The notes under the pieces are model-generated. The model had not been told where the DNA came from and did no database searches. It saw only the letters and a program-made list of their open reading frames with translations. The translations under genes were made by a program, and so were the position numbers. Below, piece by piece: positions 36,139 to 45,483 of a stretch of 64,000 nucleotides of DNA (positions within the stretch are counted from its first letter, which is position 1; each line of letters starts with the position of its first letter). The stretch comes from Caldisericia bacterium (GTDB taxonomy: Bacteria; Caldisericota; Caldisericia; B22-G15). The stretch spans positions 147,939-211,938 of the forward strand of contig JASEFN010000003.1 in the NCBI GenBank assembly GCA_030018355.1, in the 5' to 3' direction.

Positions 36139-37373
36139 AAATCGAAATTTCAAAAGTTTCTCCTACATTTCTTCAGAAAATTTTAAAAAAAAGGTTTATT
36201 TATCCTCTAATTTATGGTGTATTAAATCAAATTTTAAAACCTGATGAAATTGGAAAAGTTTCAATTAAGTTTTCGTTGGATCTATTAAAGAAAAACTTTA
36301 GTAAAAAAAGCAAAGTTATAATGACAAATGTTTTTACTCCAACAGAACCATTCTTTGCATTAAATACATTTCCAATTCTTCCTGAAGTTGCGTCTGCTGT
36401 TAGTGCAAATTTTGGAATAAGTAATTCAGCACTATTTGAAAGTGATGAAATTTTATTTTCAAAAGATAGTTGCAGTGTTCATAGAAATTTAATTGGCCTC
36501 ATTAAAATGGGTTTTTTACCAAAACCCACATACATTGTTACTTCTGATAAACCTTGTCACTCTGCTGTTCACTCTTTTTATCTTATATCAAAAATTTTTG
36601 GTGGAGAGTATATTGTAATTGATATACCTGAAGATAATAGTGAGGAGAGTATAAATTACCTTTCTAAAAAACTTTCAGAAATATTTTTTTTACTTTCAAA
36701 AGAACTTAAGGTGAGAAATTCAATGAAAAACCTTGAAAGAGCAATTGAATTATCAAATGAGACAAGGAAATATTTAATTGAGATAAATGAGTTGAGAAAA
36801 AAGAGAGTTCTTATTGATGGAAGAAAATTTTTAGGATATGTTGGGATGATTTTTTCAGCATTTGGTTCAGAATATGGAAGAGACTTCTTTAAACTATTAA
36901 GAGATAAATTAAAATTTTTATATGAAGAAGGTTTTGAATTAAAAACAAAAAAAAGAATTTATTGGATGCATCTTGGACCATATTTCAAAGTTGATCTTTT
37001 TGATTTTTTAAATAGAAAAGGTGCTTACATAGTTTTTGAGGAAACAAGCAATGTTTATTGGGATGAATTTGATAAGAGTGATCCATTTAAATCTATTGCA
37101 AAGAAACTTATTAATTATAAAATTTTCTCTAATTTAGATGAAAGATATAAAATTGCATTAAAAAATATTGAAGAGTATAAAATTGATGGTGTTGTAATTT
37201 TTAATCAATGGGGATGTAGACAAGGGGCTGGTAGTTCATATCTATTAAGAAAAAAGTTAATAAGTTATGGAATACCAACTATAATTATTGATGGAGATTT
37301 AGTTGATGAAGCAAACTTTCCAAAGGAACAGATTAAAACAAGAGTCGAGGGCTTTTTGGAGGTGTTAGGATGA
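36135..37373 (+). CDS. 2-hydroxyacyl-CoA dehydratase family subunit (HgdA/HgdB-like), large
   Basis: A 412-residue paralogue of the preceding subunit. Cysteines in KDSCSVHR, SDKPCHS and FNQWGCRQGAG are likely cluster ligands; YGIPTIIIDGDLVDEANFPKEQIKTRVEGFLE is the family's C-terminal signature. With its partner and the activator it would form an ATP-primed, radical-type reductive enzyme. No CoA-transferase or acyl-CoA dehydrogenase lies beside it, so the substrate may not be a hydroxyacyl-CoA; double-cubane-cluster-protein-like reductions are an alternative. ATGA overlap with the activator gene. Confidence 0.87.
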   Translation: MKIEISKVSPTFLQKILKKRFIYPLIYGVLNQILKPDEIGKVSIKFSLDLLKKNFSKKSKVIMTNVFTPTEPFFALNTFPILPEVASAVSANFGISNSALFESDEILFSKDSCSVHRNLIGLIKMGFLPKPTYIVTSDKPCHSAVHSFYLISKIFGGEYIVIDIPEDNSEESINYLSKKLSEIFFLLSKELKVRNSMKNLERAIELSNETRKYLIEINELRKKRVLIDGRKFLGYVGMIFSAFGSEYGRDFFKLLRDKLKFLYEEGFELKTKKRIYWMHLGPYFKVDLFDFLNRKGAYIVFEETSNVYWDEFDKSDPFKSIAKKLINYKIFSNLDERYKIALKNIEEYKIDGVVIFNQWGCRQGAGSSYLLRKKLISYGIPTIIIDGDLVDEANFPKEQIKTRVEGFLEVLG

Positions 37374-38149
37374 ATTATTATATCGGTGTTGATATTGGTT
37401 CTGTATCAACAAAAGTAGTTCTTTTAAGAAAGGGAGGTGAAATAAATATTGTAAATTATAAAATTTCTCCTACAGGAGCAAATGGAAATAAAACCGCAAA
37501 AATTTTATTGGAGGAAATTTTAAAAGAAGAAAATCTAAAAATAAAAGATATTTATAAAATTCTTGCAACAGGTTATGGCAGAGTTAATGTTGATTTTACA
37601 GATTTAACAAAAACAGAGATAAGTTGTCATGCAAAAGGTGCTTTCTTTTTATTTCCTAAAACAAAAACAATAATTGATATTGGAGGACAAGATAGTAAAG
37701 CAATAAAACTTGCAAATAATGGTAGTGTTTTAGATTTTGTAATGAATGATAAATGTGCTGCAGGAACTGGCAGATTCCTCGAAGTTATGTCCAATGCACT
37801 TCAAATAGATTTAAAAGAGTTTGGTTCCCTTCACGAAAAATCAAAAAATTTAATTGAAATATCAAGCATTTGCACTGTTTTTGCAGAATCTGAAATTATA
37901 TCTTTAATTCATGAAGGTGTTAAAAAAGAGGATATAATTAAAGGATTAAACTATTCTGTTGCAAAAAGAGCATTAACGCTTTTAAAAAGAGTAAATTATG
38001 AAGAAGAAATTACAATGACTGGCGGTGTTGCAAAAAATTTAGGTGTAGTTAAAGCACTTGAAGATTTATTAAAAGTAAAATTAAATGTTCCAGAGAATCC
38101 ACAAATTATTGGTGCAATTGGTGCTGCATTATATGCAATTGAATCATAA
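37370..38149 (+). CDS. CoA-substrate-specific enzyme activase (BadF/HgdC family ATPase)
   Basis: A 259-residue ASKHA-fold ATPase. GVDIGSVSTKVVLL opens the nucleotide site; DIGGQDSKAIKL and MTGGVAKNLGVVKALE complete it. The bridging [4Fe-4S] cluster Cys are in MNDKCAAGTGRFLE and SSICTVFAESEI, one cluster per dimer. It injects a low-potential electron into the dehydratase using ATP. Overlaps the large subunit by ATGA and is followed by eno after 18 bases. Confidence 0.94.
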   Translation: MNYYIGVDIGSVSTKVVLLRKGGEINIVNYKISPTGANGNKTAKILLEEILKEENLKIKDIYKILATGYGRVNVDFTDLTKTEISCHAKGAFFLFPKTKTIIDIGGQDSKAIKLANNGSVLDFVMNDKCAAGTGRFLEVMSNALQIDLKEFGSLHEKSKNLIEISSICTVFAESEIISLIHEGVKKEDIIKGLNYSVAKRALTLLKRVNYEEEITMTGGVAKNLGVVKALEDLLKVKLNVPENPQIIGAIGAALYAIES

Positions 38150-38167
38150 ATTAAGGAGGGAAATTTT

Positions 38168-39439
38168 ATGGAAGAGATAATTGAAGTTAAAGGGAGAGAG
38201 ATTTTAGATTCAAGGGGAAACCCAACCCTTGAAGTTGAAGTAACAACAATTTCTGGTTTTAAAGGAAACTCTCAAGTTCCTTCAGGTGCTTCAAAAGGAA
38301 AATATGAAGCAGTTGAATTAAGAGACGGAGATGAGAGATTTTTTGGAAAAGGAGTTCAAAATGCAATAAAAAACATAGAACTATGTATTGCACCTGAAAT
38401 TTTAGGAATAGATGTATTAGATCAAGAAGAGATAGATAAGAGAATGATAAATTTAGATGGGACTAAAAATAAAAGTAAAATTGGAGCAAATGCTATACTT
38501 GGAGTTTCTCTTGCTGTTGCAAGAGCAGGAAGTTCATTTTTAGGTATTCCACTTTATAGATATATTGGAGGTCTTTTTGCAAATGTTCTTCCAGTTCCAT
38601 ATTTAAATATAATTAATGGAGGGAAACATGCTGAAAATAATCTTGATATTCAAGAGTTTATGATTGTTCCATATGGATTTTATTCTTTTAAAGACGCATT
38701 AAGAGCGAGTGCAGAAATTTATATGAAACTCAAAGAAGTTTTAAAAGAACGAGATCTTTCAGTAGGGATAGGAGATGAAGGAGGATTTTCTCCAATTTTA
38801 AAAAACAATGAAGAAGCAATTAAATTAATAATTGAGGCAGTTGAAAGTGCAAAATATAAACCACAAGAAGAAATTTTTCTTGCACTTGATGTAGCAGCAT
38901 CGAGTTTCTTTAAAGATGGGAAATACCATTTTGAAGGAAAAAAGATAAATGGTGAAGATTTAATAGAATATTATATAAGATTGATAGAAAAATATCCCAT
39001 AATTTCAATAGAAGATCCTTTTGATGAAGAAGATTATGATTCTTGGAAAATATTTACCAAGGAAGTTAAAGATAAAATTCAAATTGTTGGTGATGATATT
39101 TTTGTAACTAATAAAGAAAAATTTCTTTTTGGAATTGAAAATGGAATTGCTAATGCAATTTTAATTAAATTAAATCAAATTGGCACTATCACAGAAACAC
39201 TAGAAGTTATTAATATTGCAAGAAAATATGGCTATAACTATATAATTTCCCATAGATCTGGTGAAACAACTGATACCTTTATTTCTGATTTTTCAGTTGC
39301 AACCCAAAGTTTTCAAATTAAAACTGGTGCCCCTGCAAGAGGTGAAAGAGTTGCAAAATATAATAGATTATTAGTAATTGAAGAAGAATTAGGAGATAAA
39401 GCAAGATATGGAAGAGAGTTTCTCAGAATTAAAAAATAA
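38168..39439 (+). CDS. eno: Enolase
   Basis: A 423-residue enolase. [16 protein letters not shown] at the start, [17 protein letters not shown], catalytic GDEGGFSP near 200, [21 protein letters not shown], then the family [18 protein letters not shown]. Converts 2-phosphoglycerate to phosphoenolpyruvate. AAGGAGGG ribosome-binding site. The next gene starts 32 bases before its end in another frame. Placement behind the dehydratase trio is likely just operon packing. Confidence 0.97.
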   Translation: MEEIIEVKGREILDSRGNPTLEVEVTTISGFKGNSQVPSGASKGKYEAVELRDGDERFFGKGVQNAIKNIELCIAPEILGIDVLDQEEIDKRMINLDGTKNKSKIGANAILGVSLAVARAGSSFLGIPLYRYIGGLFANVLPVPYLNIINGGKHAENNLDIQEFMIVPYGFYSFKDALRASAEIYMKLKEVLKERDLSVGIGDEGGFSPILKNNEEAIKLIIEAVESAKYKPQEEIFLALDVAASSFFKDGKYHFEGKKINGEDLIEYYIRLIEKYPIISIEDPFDEEDYDSWKIFTKEVKDKIQIVGDDIFVTNKEKFLFGIENGIANAILIKLNQIGTITETLEVINIARKYGYNYIISHRSGETTDTFISDFSVATQSFQIKTGAPARGERVAKYNRLLVIEEELGDKARYGREFLRIKK

Positions 39440-40673
39440 GATAAAAAATAAGGAATGTTTAATAGGTATAATTGGTTTAGGTTATGTTGGTTTGACTCTT
39501 GCAAGAACTATTTTAAATAAAGGATTTAAAGTAATAGGTTATGATATTTCTCTTGAAAAGATAAATTTACTTAAAAAAGGAAGATCATATATTGTTGATG
39601 TTAAAGATGGAGAGATTGAAACTTTTTTAAATAAAACTTTTTTTCCAACAAATAGTGTTTCAGATTTAAAAGATTTAGATATATTTATTGTTTCTGTTCC
39701 AACACCTTTAAATGAAGATGAATCTCCTGAATTAAAGTTTGTATTAAAAGCAATTAGAGATATAAGAAAAAATTTACAAGATAAAAATCTTATTATTTTT
39801 GAGAGCACTCTTCCCCCAGGAACTACTGAAGAAATTATCTATCCAAAATTAAAGAAAAGTGGTAAAAATTTTTATCTCTGTTTTTCTCCAGAAAGAATTA
39901 ATCCAGGAAGTAATTATCCAGTTGATGAGATACCAAAAATTATAAGTGGAATTGATGATGATTCTCTTGCAATAGGAACCTTTTTTTATTCTCACATCTT
40001 TTTAAAAGTTATACCTGTTTCATCCACAAAAACTGCTGAATATATTAAACTTCTTGAAAATAGTTTTAGATTTATAAATATCTCATTTATTAATGAATTT
40101 GCTAAATTAACTTCAATGGATAATGTGGATATTTTTGAAGTAATAGAAGGCGCTAAAACCAAACCTTATGGTTTTGTTCCATTTTATCCAAATTGGGGAG
40201 TTGGTGGAGATTGTATTCCAACAGTTCCACTTTTTCTTGTTGAAAGAGGCAAAAAATTAGGTTTTAAATTTTCTTCTATTGAATATTCTAATATAATAAA
40301 TAAAAGCATGCCGTATTTTTGGTTTGAAAAAATAAAGAAATACTTAAAAAAAGGCAAAGTTTTTGTAATAGGTGTTACATATAAAAGAGATGTGAATGAT
40401 ATAAGAAACTCTCAACCTTTAAAATTTATTGAATTGTTATTAAATAAAGGCATAAATGTTTCATATTTCGATCCTTTTATAGAAAAAATCAAAGTAAATA
40501 ATAAAATATTAGAAAGAGAAGATATAAAAAAGACAAAACTAAAGAACTTTGATTTAATTGTTATTGGAACAAATCATTCAGGAATTGCATATGATATTCT
40601 ATTAGAAATCAAAAAACCCATTCTTGATCCTTATGGAGTTCTTCCAAAAACAAAATACACTATTTCATTTTAA
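39408..40673 (+). CDS. wecC: Nucleotide-sugar dehydrogenase (UDP-N-acetyl-D-mannosamine dehydrogenase-like)
   Basis: A 421-residue member of the UDP-Glc/GDP-Man dehydrogenase family. NAD site [14 protein letters not shown] near 20; [11 protein letters not shown] near 133; [21 protein letters not shown]; catalytic Cys in [14 protein letters not shown] near 265; C-terminal [18 protein letters not shown]. It oxidises a UDP-hexosamine to the uronic acid for surface polysaccharide. UDP-ManNAc specificity (WecC) is a best guess over UDP-GlcNAc. It overlaps eno by 32 bases with no ribosome-binding site of its own. Confidence 0.85.
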   Translation: MEESFSELKNKIKNKECLIGIIGLGYVGLTLARTILNKGFKVIGYDISLEKINLLKKGRSYIVDVKDGEIETFLNKTFFPTNSVSDLKDLDIFIVSVPTPLNEDESPELKFVLKAIRDIRKNLQDKNLIIFESTLPPGTTEEIIYPKLKKSGKNFYLCFSPERINPGSNYPVDEIPKIISGIDDDSLAIGTFFYSHIFLKVIPVSSTKTAEYIKLLENSFRFINISFINEFAKLTSMDNVDIFEVIEGAKTKPYGFVPFYPNWGVGGDCIPTVPLFLVERGKKLGFKFSSIEYSNIINKSMPYFWFEKIKKYLKKGKVFVIGVTYKRDVNDIRNSQPLKFIELLLNKGINVSYFDPFIEKIKVNNKILEREDIKKTKLKNFDLIVIGTNHSGIAYDILLEIKKPILDPYGVLPKTKYTISF

Positions 40674-40676
40674 ATG

Positions 40677-40685
40677 TGGTAAAAT
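40677..40685 (+). promoter_or_regulatory. Extended -10 box before a leaderless gene
   Basis: TGGTAAAAT (TGnTAAAAT) ends 6 nt before the ATG at 40692, and the intervening AAACTC has no ribosome-binding site. The spacing fits transcription starting at the ATG. Confidence 0.45.
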
Positions 40686-40691
40686 AAACTC

Positions 40692-41396
40692 ATGATAAAA
40701 GAGGATGTAAAACTTTTACTTAAAAAAACATTAAAAGAAACATTTTCAGATGATATTGAAAAGATTATTAAAATCGATAAGAATACTTATTATGTAAATT
40801 CAAATTCATTTTTTATTTTATTAAAAACACATTCCATTATTAAAGGAATGAGCAAACATTTTAAATTTTTCAACACATATCATTTTGGTGATAAATGTAT
40901 AATAATTGAAAATGATTATTTAAAAGATTTTATAAAGAAATTTGATGAATTAAAAAAGAAAAAACCAACAAAGGCATCTGTTTTATTTATTGATGAAAAC
41001 AACGATATATATATGGTTTCACCATCTTTTATTCTTGAATTTAAAGAAAGATATGGAACAATAGGTAAAGGAGAAGATGGGAAAATTTTCATATTTGTGC
41101 CTACTGTTCTTTTAAATAAAATAAATAATGACATTGAAGACGAACAGGAATTAAAAGAAAAGAGAATGATTCAAATAATTCAAGACATAAATTCAATTCC
41201 TTATGAAAGTATAAATGATTATGATGACGACATAAATTTTAATTTGCCAATGATACCTGAACTTTATCTTGATACAACTTTAGAAGAGAAAAATGAATAT
41301 CTTTTAAGAAAGATAGATGAACTTGAAAAGGAGATTAAAAAATTAAAAGAAAGTAAAAACAAAAGGAGGAGAAGAAATGGAAATAAAAATAGATAA
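40692..41396 (+). CDS. Hypothetical protein with C-terminal coiled coil
   Basis: 234 residues, not recognised. No signal peptide or membrane helix. Lysine- and Asn-rich alpha/beta body (1-195), a segment LPMIPELYLDTTLEEK, then a coiled coil (about 197-223) ending in a very basic tail RRRRNGNKNR that could bind nucleic acid. It ends within the start of the DUF4870 gene (20-base overlap). No ribosome-binding site; the -10-like TAAAAT box sits 6 nt before the ATG. Confidence 0.75.
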   Translation: MIKEDVKLLLKKTLKETFSDDIEKIIKIDKNTYYVNSNSFFILLKTHSIIKGMSKHFKFFNTYHFGDKCIIIENDYLKDFIKKFDELKKKKPTKASVLFIDENNDIYMVSPSFILEFKERYGTIGKGEDGKIFIFVPTVLLNKINNDIEDEQELKEKRMIQIIQDINSIPYESINDYDDDINFNLPMIPELYLDTTLEEKNEYLLRKIDELEKEIKKLKESKNKRRRRNGNKNR

Positions 41397-41697
41397 TGAA
41401 GATGAAAAAAAGATAATATCAGCAATAAGTTATATCCCATTTCTTTTTATAATACCACTTGTTCTTGTTAAAAATGATCCATTTGTTCATTCTCACGCAA
41501 AACAAGGATTTGTGCTTTTTATTTTCGAAGTGGCAATATGGGTACTTGGAAAGATACCTCTTATTGGATGGTTATTTAAATATTTTATAGGAGCCATTAT
41601 TTTTATTATTGCACTTTATGCATTGATAGAGGCCCTACTTGGAAAATTTTGGAAAATTCCTATAATTGGTGATATTGCTGAAGAGATTAAAATTTGA
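41377..41697 (+). CDS. DUF4870/Tic20-like small membrane protein
   Basis: 106 residues with about three membrane helices. DEKKIISAISYIPFLFIIPLVLVKNDPFVHSHAKQGFVLFIFE is the DUF4870-like signature (hydrophobic span, then H-A-K/R-Q-G). Function unknown. AGGAGG ribosome-binding site inside the previous gene; its TGA overlaps the TTG start of rsmA. Confidence 0.85.
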   Translation: MEIKIDNEDEKKIISAISYIPFLFIIPLVLVKNDPFVHSHAKQGFVLFIFEVAIWVLGKIPLIGWLFKYFIGAIIFIIALYALIEALLGKFWKIPIIGDIAEEIKI

Positions 41698-42470
41698 ATA
41701 AAAAAGAGTTTTTTAAAAAATTTAGATTTAAAAAGAGTTTAGGTCAAAATTTTTTTGTTGGTAATCGTGAAGAGTTAATAAATTTAACAAATTTTTGTGA
41801 AGATGATATTGTCATAGAAGTAGGAACAGGAACTGGAGATGTAACAAAGGAAATAGCAAAAAGGGTTAAAAAAATTATTTCATATGAAATTGATGAGAGA
41901 TTAAAAGAAATAATAAATGAAAATATAATTTTTTATAAAAATATAGAAATTAAGTTTATGGATTTTTTAAAAGAGGAGAATTTTCCAGAAAAAGTGAGAT
42001 TTTTTTCAAATCTACCCTATTGTTTATCAACTGAAATCTTAAAAAAATGCACAAAAATTAATGAATTAATAGATGGTTATTTTATGATTCAAAAAGAATT
42101 GGGAGAAAGGATTTTATCAAAAGAAGGTTCTAAAAGTTATGGTGCTATTTCTATATTTTTACAAACATTTTTTGATTTTAAAAATATCAAAGTTTTCAGT
42201 AAAAATAATTTTTATCCAAGGCCAGATGTAGATTCAATTTTTATCTATTTTAAAAGAAAAAGAACCTGGGAAGAAAAATTTGAAGAATATGAAAAATTTT
42301 TAAAAGAAATATTTTCAAAGAGAAGAAAAAAAATTAAGAAAGTTTTAACAGATTTAGTTGGTAATAATTTATCGATTGATTTAAACTTAAGACCTGAAAA
42401 CCTTAAAGTAGAAAATTATATTGAATTATATGAAATTTTTATCAGAAGCAAAGATAAACTTAACACTTGA
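41694..42470 (+). CDS. rsmA: 16S rRNA dimethyladenosine transferase RsmA/KsgA
   Basis: A 258-residue methyltransferase. FKKSLGQNFFVG near 12, SAM motif I VIEVGTGTGDVTKEIA near 40, the catalytic SNLPYCLSTEIL (N-L-P-Y) near 104, and YPRPDVDSIFI near 176. It dimethylates the two adjacent adenines of the 3' hairpin of 16S rRNA. TTG start overlapping the upstream stop as TTGA. ispE starts inside its last 14 codons. Confidence 0.95.
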   Translation: MNKKEFFKKFRFKKSLGQNFFVGNREELINLTNFCEDDIVIEVGTGTGDVTKEIAKRVKKIISYEIDERLKEIINENIIFYKNIEIKFMDFLKEENFPEKVRFFSNLPYCLSTEILKKCTKINELIDGYFMIQKELGERILSKEGSKSYGAISIFLQTFFDFKNIKVFSKNNFYPRPDVDSIFIYFKRKRTWEEKFEEYEKFLKEIFSKRRKKIKKVLTDLVGNNLSIDLNLRPENLKVENYIELYEIFIRSKDKLNT

Positions 42471-43290
42471 TGTTCTCCTAAAACTCCCAGATGGGTATCA
42501 CCTTATAAAAAGTCTTGTTTTAAAAGTTCCACTTTGTGATGAAATCTATTTTGAGTTTGGTAAAGATATGGTTATTTATGAAAATGTTTTAGTTGATAAT
42601 GATATTATTGAAAGGACAAAAAAAAGATTTTTTGAAATAACAAAAATAAGCGATAAAATAACTATAAGAGTAAAAAAGAATATCCCAGTTGGAAGTGGTC
42701 TTGGTGGCGGAAGTTCAAATGCTGCAAGAGTCCTTCTTTCTTTAAATCAAATCTATGACTTTCCACTTGATGAACATACTCTTTTTGAAATTGGTAAAGA
42801 TTTAGGATCTGATGTAAATCTTTTTTTAAGAGATGAAAAACTAATTTTAATTGAAGGTAAAGGAGAGAAAGTTTTTCCAATCTATGCAAAAGATAGAGAA
42901 TTCTTTTTTTCAATTGTCTATCCGAATATTAAAATTTCAACAAAAGATGTTTATAGTGCTATAGAAAAAATTGAAAAAAGAGAGTTAATAACAGACAAGG
43001 TTTTAGACAGAATCTTATTAGGTGAAGACTTTATTCATTTTTTAAAAAATGATCTTGAAGAATTTGCTTTTAAAATAAAACCAGAGTTAAAAGAGATAAA
43101 AGAAATACTTTTAAAGCATTTTTCAATAAATGTTGTAATGTCGGGTAGTGGATCATCTTTTATTTGTTTTTTTAATTCACCGAATCATCTTTACTCTCAC
43201 TTTGAATTTCTGAAGAAGTTTCACTTTCAAGTTTTTCTTTTTCATGCTTTAGGCTGGGAGAAGATTTATAGAATAGATATGCAAAAATAA
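42430..43290 (+). CDS. ispE: 4-diphosphocytidyl-2-C-methyl-D-erythritol kinase
   Basis: About 286 residues from ATG 42430 (an in-frame TTG at 42421 is also possible). GHMP kinase motifs: SEAKINLTLDVL with KLPDGYHLIKSLV at the start, the ATP loop PVGSGLGGGSSNAARVLLSLNQ near 80, LGSDVNLFL near 120 and VMSGSGSSFICFF near the C-terminus. MEP-pathway isoprenoid enzyme. The last 119 bases overlap the end of lgt on the other strand, so its last ~40 codons and the lgt tail are read from the same DNA. Confidence 0.92.
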   Translation: MKFLSEAKINLTLDVLLKLPDGYHLIKSLVLKVPLCDEIYFEFGKDMVIYENVLVDNDIIERTKKRFFEITKISDKITIRVKKNIPVGSGLGGGSSNAARVLLSLNQIYDFPLDEHTLFEIGKDLGSDVNLFLRDEKLILIEGKGEKVFPIYAKDREFFFSIVYPNIKISTKDVYSAIEKIEKRELITDKVLDRILLGEDFIHFLKNDLEEFAFKIKPELKEIKEILLKHFSINVVMSGSGSSFICFFNSPNHLYSHFEFLKKFHFQVFLFHALGWEKIYRIDMQK

Positions 43291-44002
43291 ATAAAACAAA
43301 AACTCCCCATTGAGATGGAGTTAAACCGAAAATAGGAGTGTGATCACCTCTTAAAAATTCTACAAAAAATGTTGAAATTCCATAAAACACTAAAAATAGA
43401 GAGAAAATCGCACCTTCAACTTTAACCCTTTTTCTTAATTTTAAAAGTACAAAAAATGTTATGAAACCTAAAATTGATAAAAGTGGTTGAGTCGGATATC
43501 TTGGAACTCCTATTGGTGCAAATGATTCTGGATCTGTGAATGTTATAGAAAAAGGAAATGGGAGACCTGTTGGTTTACCATAACAACATCCATTAAGTGT
43601 ACAACCTATTCTTCCTATTCCCCACCCTAATGCTAAGGGAAGAGATGCAATATCGGTAATTTTATAGAAAAGATTTCCTCTTTTTTTCCAATAGTAATAG
43701 GAGAAAATATAACCAAATACAACTATTCCAAGATAACTTAAGCCACCTTCCCAAAAATAAAAAATTCTTAATGGATTAGAAAAGTAATAGAGAGGAGTAT
43801 TAAAAAGAATATAAAATATTCTTGCACCTAAAACTCCAACGATAATTAACCAAATTACATAATCATAAAAGGTGTCATCATTTATTCCAATTTTTTTAAA
43901 TTCCTTATGAGCATAAATAATTCCAACAATAACTGCAAGAGCAATCATTACTCCATACCATCTTATTGCAAAATCACCAATTCTAATAAAAATTGGATAC
44001 AT
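43172..44002 (-). CDS. lgt: Prolipoprotein diacylglyceryl transferase
   Basis: A 276-residue membrane enzyme with seven helices. The Lgt signature GWGIGRIGCTLNGCCYGKPTG is at about 128-148, and GGLSYLGIVVFGYIF carries the conserved glycines. It attaches diacylglycerol to the lipobox Cys of prolipoproteins, several of which are encoded here (PEGA, ApbE, BMP and amino-acid binding proteins). The last ~30 residues are a charged, Ser/Glu/Lys-rich tail encoded opposite ispE. AAGGAG site before the ATG. Confidence 0.95.
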   Translation of the reverse strand: MYPIFIRIGDFAIRWYGVMIALAVIVGIIYAHKEFKKIGINDDTFYDYVIWLIIVGVLGARIFYILFNTPLYYFSNPLRIFYFWEGGLSYLGIVVFGYIFSYYYWKKRGNLFYKITDIASLPLALGWGIGRIGCTLNGCCYGKPTGLPFPFSITFTDPESFAPIGVPRYPTQPLLSILGFITFFVLLKLRKRVKVEGAIFSLFLVFYGISTFFVEFLRGDHTPIFGLTPSQWGVFVLFIFAYLFYKSSPSLKHEKEKLESETSSEIQSESKDDSVN

Positions 44003-44059
44003 ACCTTTATCTCCTTTTAAAAAGAAATCAAAATTAATTATACAATAAAATTTGATGTT

Positions 44060-44809
44060 CTAAATATTTATTATTCTTGAAAGGAATTGTTTTGCTCTTT
44101 CTGTTTTAGGATTTTTAAAAAATTCTTCAGGCTCATTCTCTTCAATAATTTCTCCTTTATCCATAAATATTATTCTATCTCCAACTTCTTTTGCAAAACC
44201 TAACTCATGTGATACAACTATCATAGTCATTCCATCTCTTGCAAGAATTTTCATAACATCAAGAACATCTTTAATGAGTTCTACATCAATAGCAGATGTA
44301 GGTTCATCAAATAACATAATTTCTGGTTGAAGAGCAAGGGCTCTAGCAATAGCGACCCTTTGCTGTTCCCCTCCAGAAAGTTGAATTGGATAGTGATACG
44401 CTCTGTCTTTAAGACCAACTTTTTCAAGATATTCAAAAGCAATTTTTTTTGCTTCTTCTTCATTTTTCTTTTTTACAACTCTGAGTGGAAGAGTAATGTT
44501 TTCAAGTGCAGTCAAATGGTGGAAAAGATTAAATCTTTGAAAAACCATTCCAATTCTTTCTCTAAGTTTATTGTAATCACTATATTTATCAATTTTTACA
44601 CCATCAAAGTATATTTCACCAGATGTTGGTTCCTCAAGCCTATTTATGCATCTAATAAGTGTTGATTTTCCTGCACCTGATGGACCTATAATAACAAGAA
44701 CTTCTTGTTTATGTAAATCTAAATTTATATTTTTTAAAACATCTATTTTTCCAAACTTTTTATATAAATTTCTAATTTTTAAAATTACACTATTTCCATT
44801 ATATCCCAC
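44060..44809 (-). CDS. Polar amino acid ABC transporter, ATP-binding protein
   Basis: A 249-residue ATPase of the GlnQ/HisP family. Walker [10 protein letters not shown] near 43, Q-loop [17 protein letters not shown], signature [15 protein letters not shown] near 145, Walker [13 protein letters not shown], and the H-loop [11 protein letters not shown] start at 44809, overlapping the permease by 11 bases. Third gene of the binding protein-permease-ATPase operon. Confidence 0.94.
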   Translation of the reverse strand: MGYNGNSVILKIRNLYKKFGKIDVLKNINLDLHKQEVLVIIGPSGAGKSTLIRCINRLEEPTSGEIYFDGVKIDKYSDYNKLRERIGMVFQRFNLFHHLTALENITLPLRVVKKKNEEEAKKIAFEYLEKVGLKDRAYHYPIQLSGGEQQRVAIARALALQPEIMLFDEPTSAIDVELIKDVLDVMKILARDGMTMIVVSHELGFAKEVGDRIIFMDKGEIIEENEPEEFFKNPKTERAKQFLSRIINI

Positions 44810-45467
44810 CTTTCGCCAACCTCCTTTCTAAAACATAAGCAATTCTTGTAAGTGGAAGTGTTAAAACAAGATAAATTAGTGCTGCTCCAATAAGAGGTGT
44901 CCAAACATTTGCTTTTGTTCCCATAAGTTGTCTTGCATTTCTTAAAAGTTCTGGAACAGCAATAATGGAGAGCAAAGAAGAATCTTTTAACATTGCAACA
45001 AATTCATTTGTCAATGGAGGGATAACTCTTTTAAATGCTTGAGGTAAAATAATATATCTCATTGCTTGTCCATATGTCATACCTACAGACCTTGCGGCTT
45101 CCATCTGTCCCTTTTCAATTGATTCAATTCCTGCTCTGAAAATTTCTCCACAATATGCACCTGAATTTATTGATAAAGCGAGAACTCCTGCTGTAAAATA
45201 ATCAAGTTTTATATTAAATGCAGCAAGTCCATAATATGCAACCATAATATGAAGAAGAAGGGGAGTACCCCTTATTACTTCAATATAGGTACTCCCAATT
45301 GCCTTAAAAATTGGATTTTTTGAAATTTTAAGTAAGGAGGCACCAAGACCAATTATTATCCCAAAGAATATTGAAATTGTCGAAAAAAGAATCGTATATT
45401 TTGCTCCATTAATTAAAATTGGAATTGAATCAAGTAAAAGAGAAATTCTAAAATCAAGTCCTCTCAT
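44799..45467 (-). CDS. Polar amino acid ABC transporter, permease
   Basis: A 222-residue membrane protein with about five helices of the HisMQ family: [38 protein letters not shown], and the EAA loop [39 protein letters not shown] single permease gene suggests a homodimer. It starts 16 bases after the binding-protein stop. Confidence 0.94.
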   Translation of the reverse strand: MRGLDFRISLLLDSIPILINGAKYTILFSTISIFFGIIIGLGASLLKISKNPIFKAIGSTYIEVIRGTPLLLHIMVAYYGLAAFNIKLDYFTAGVLALSINSGAYCGEIFRAGIESIEKGQMEAARSVGMTYGQAMRYIILPQAFKRVIPPLTNEFVAMLKDSSLLSIIAVPELLRNARQLMGTKANVWTPLIGAALIYLVLTLPLTRIAYVLERRLAKGGI

Positions 45468-45483
45468 TTTATTTTATACTTCT

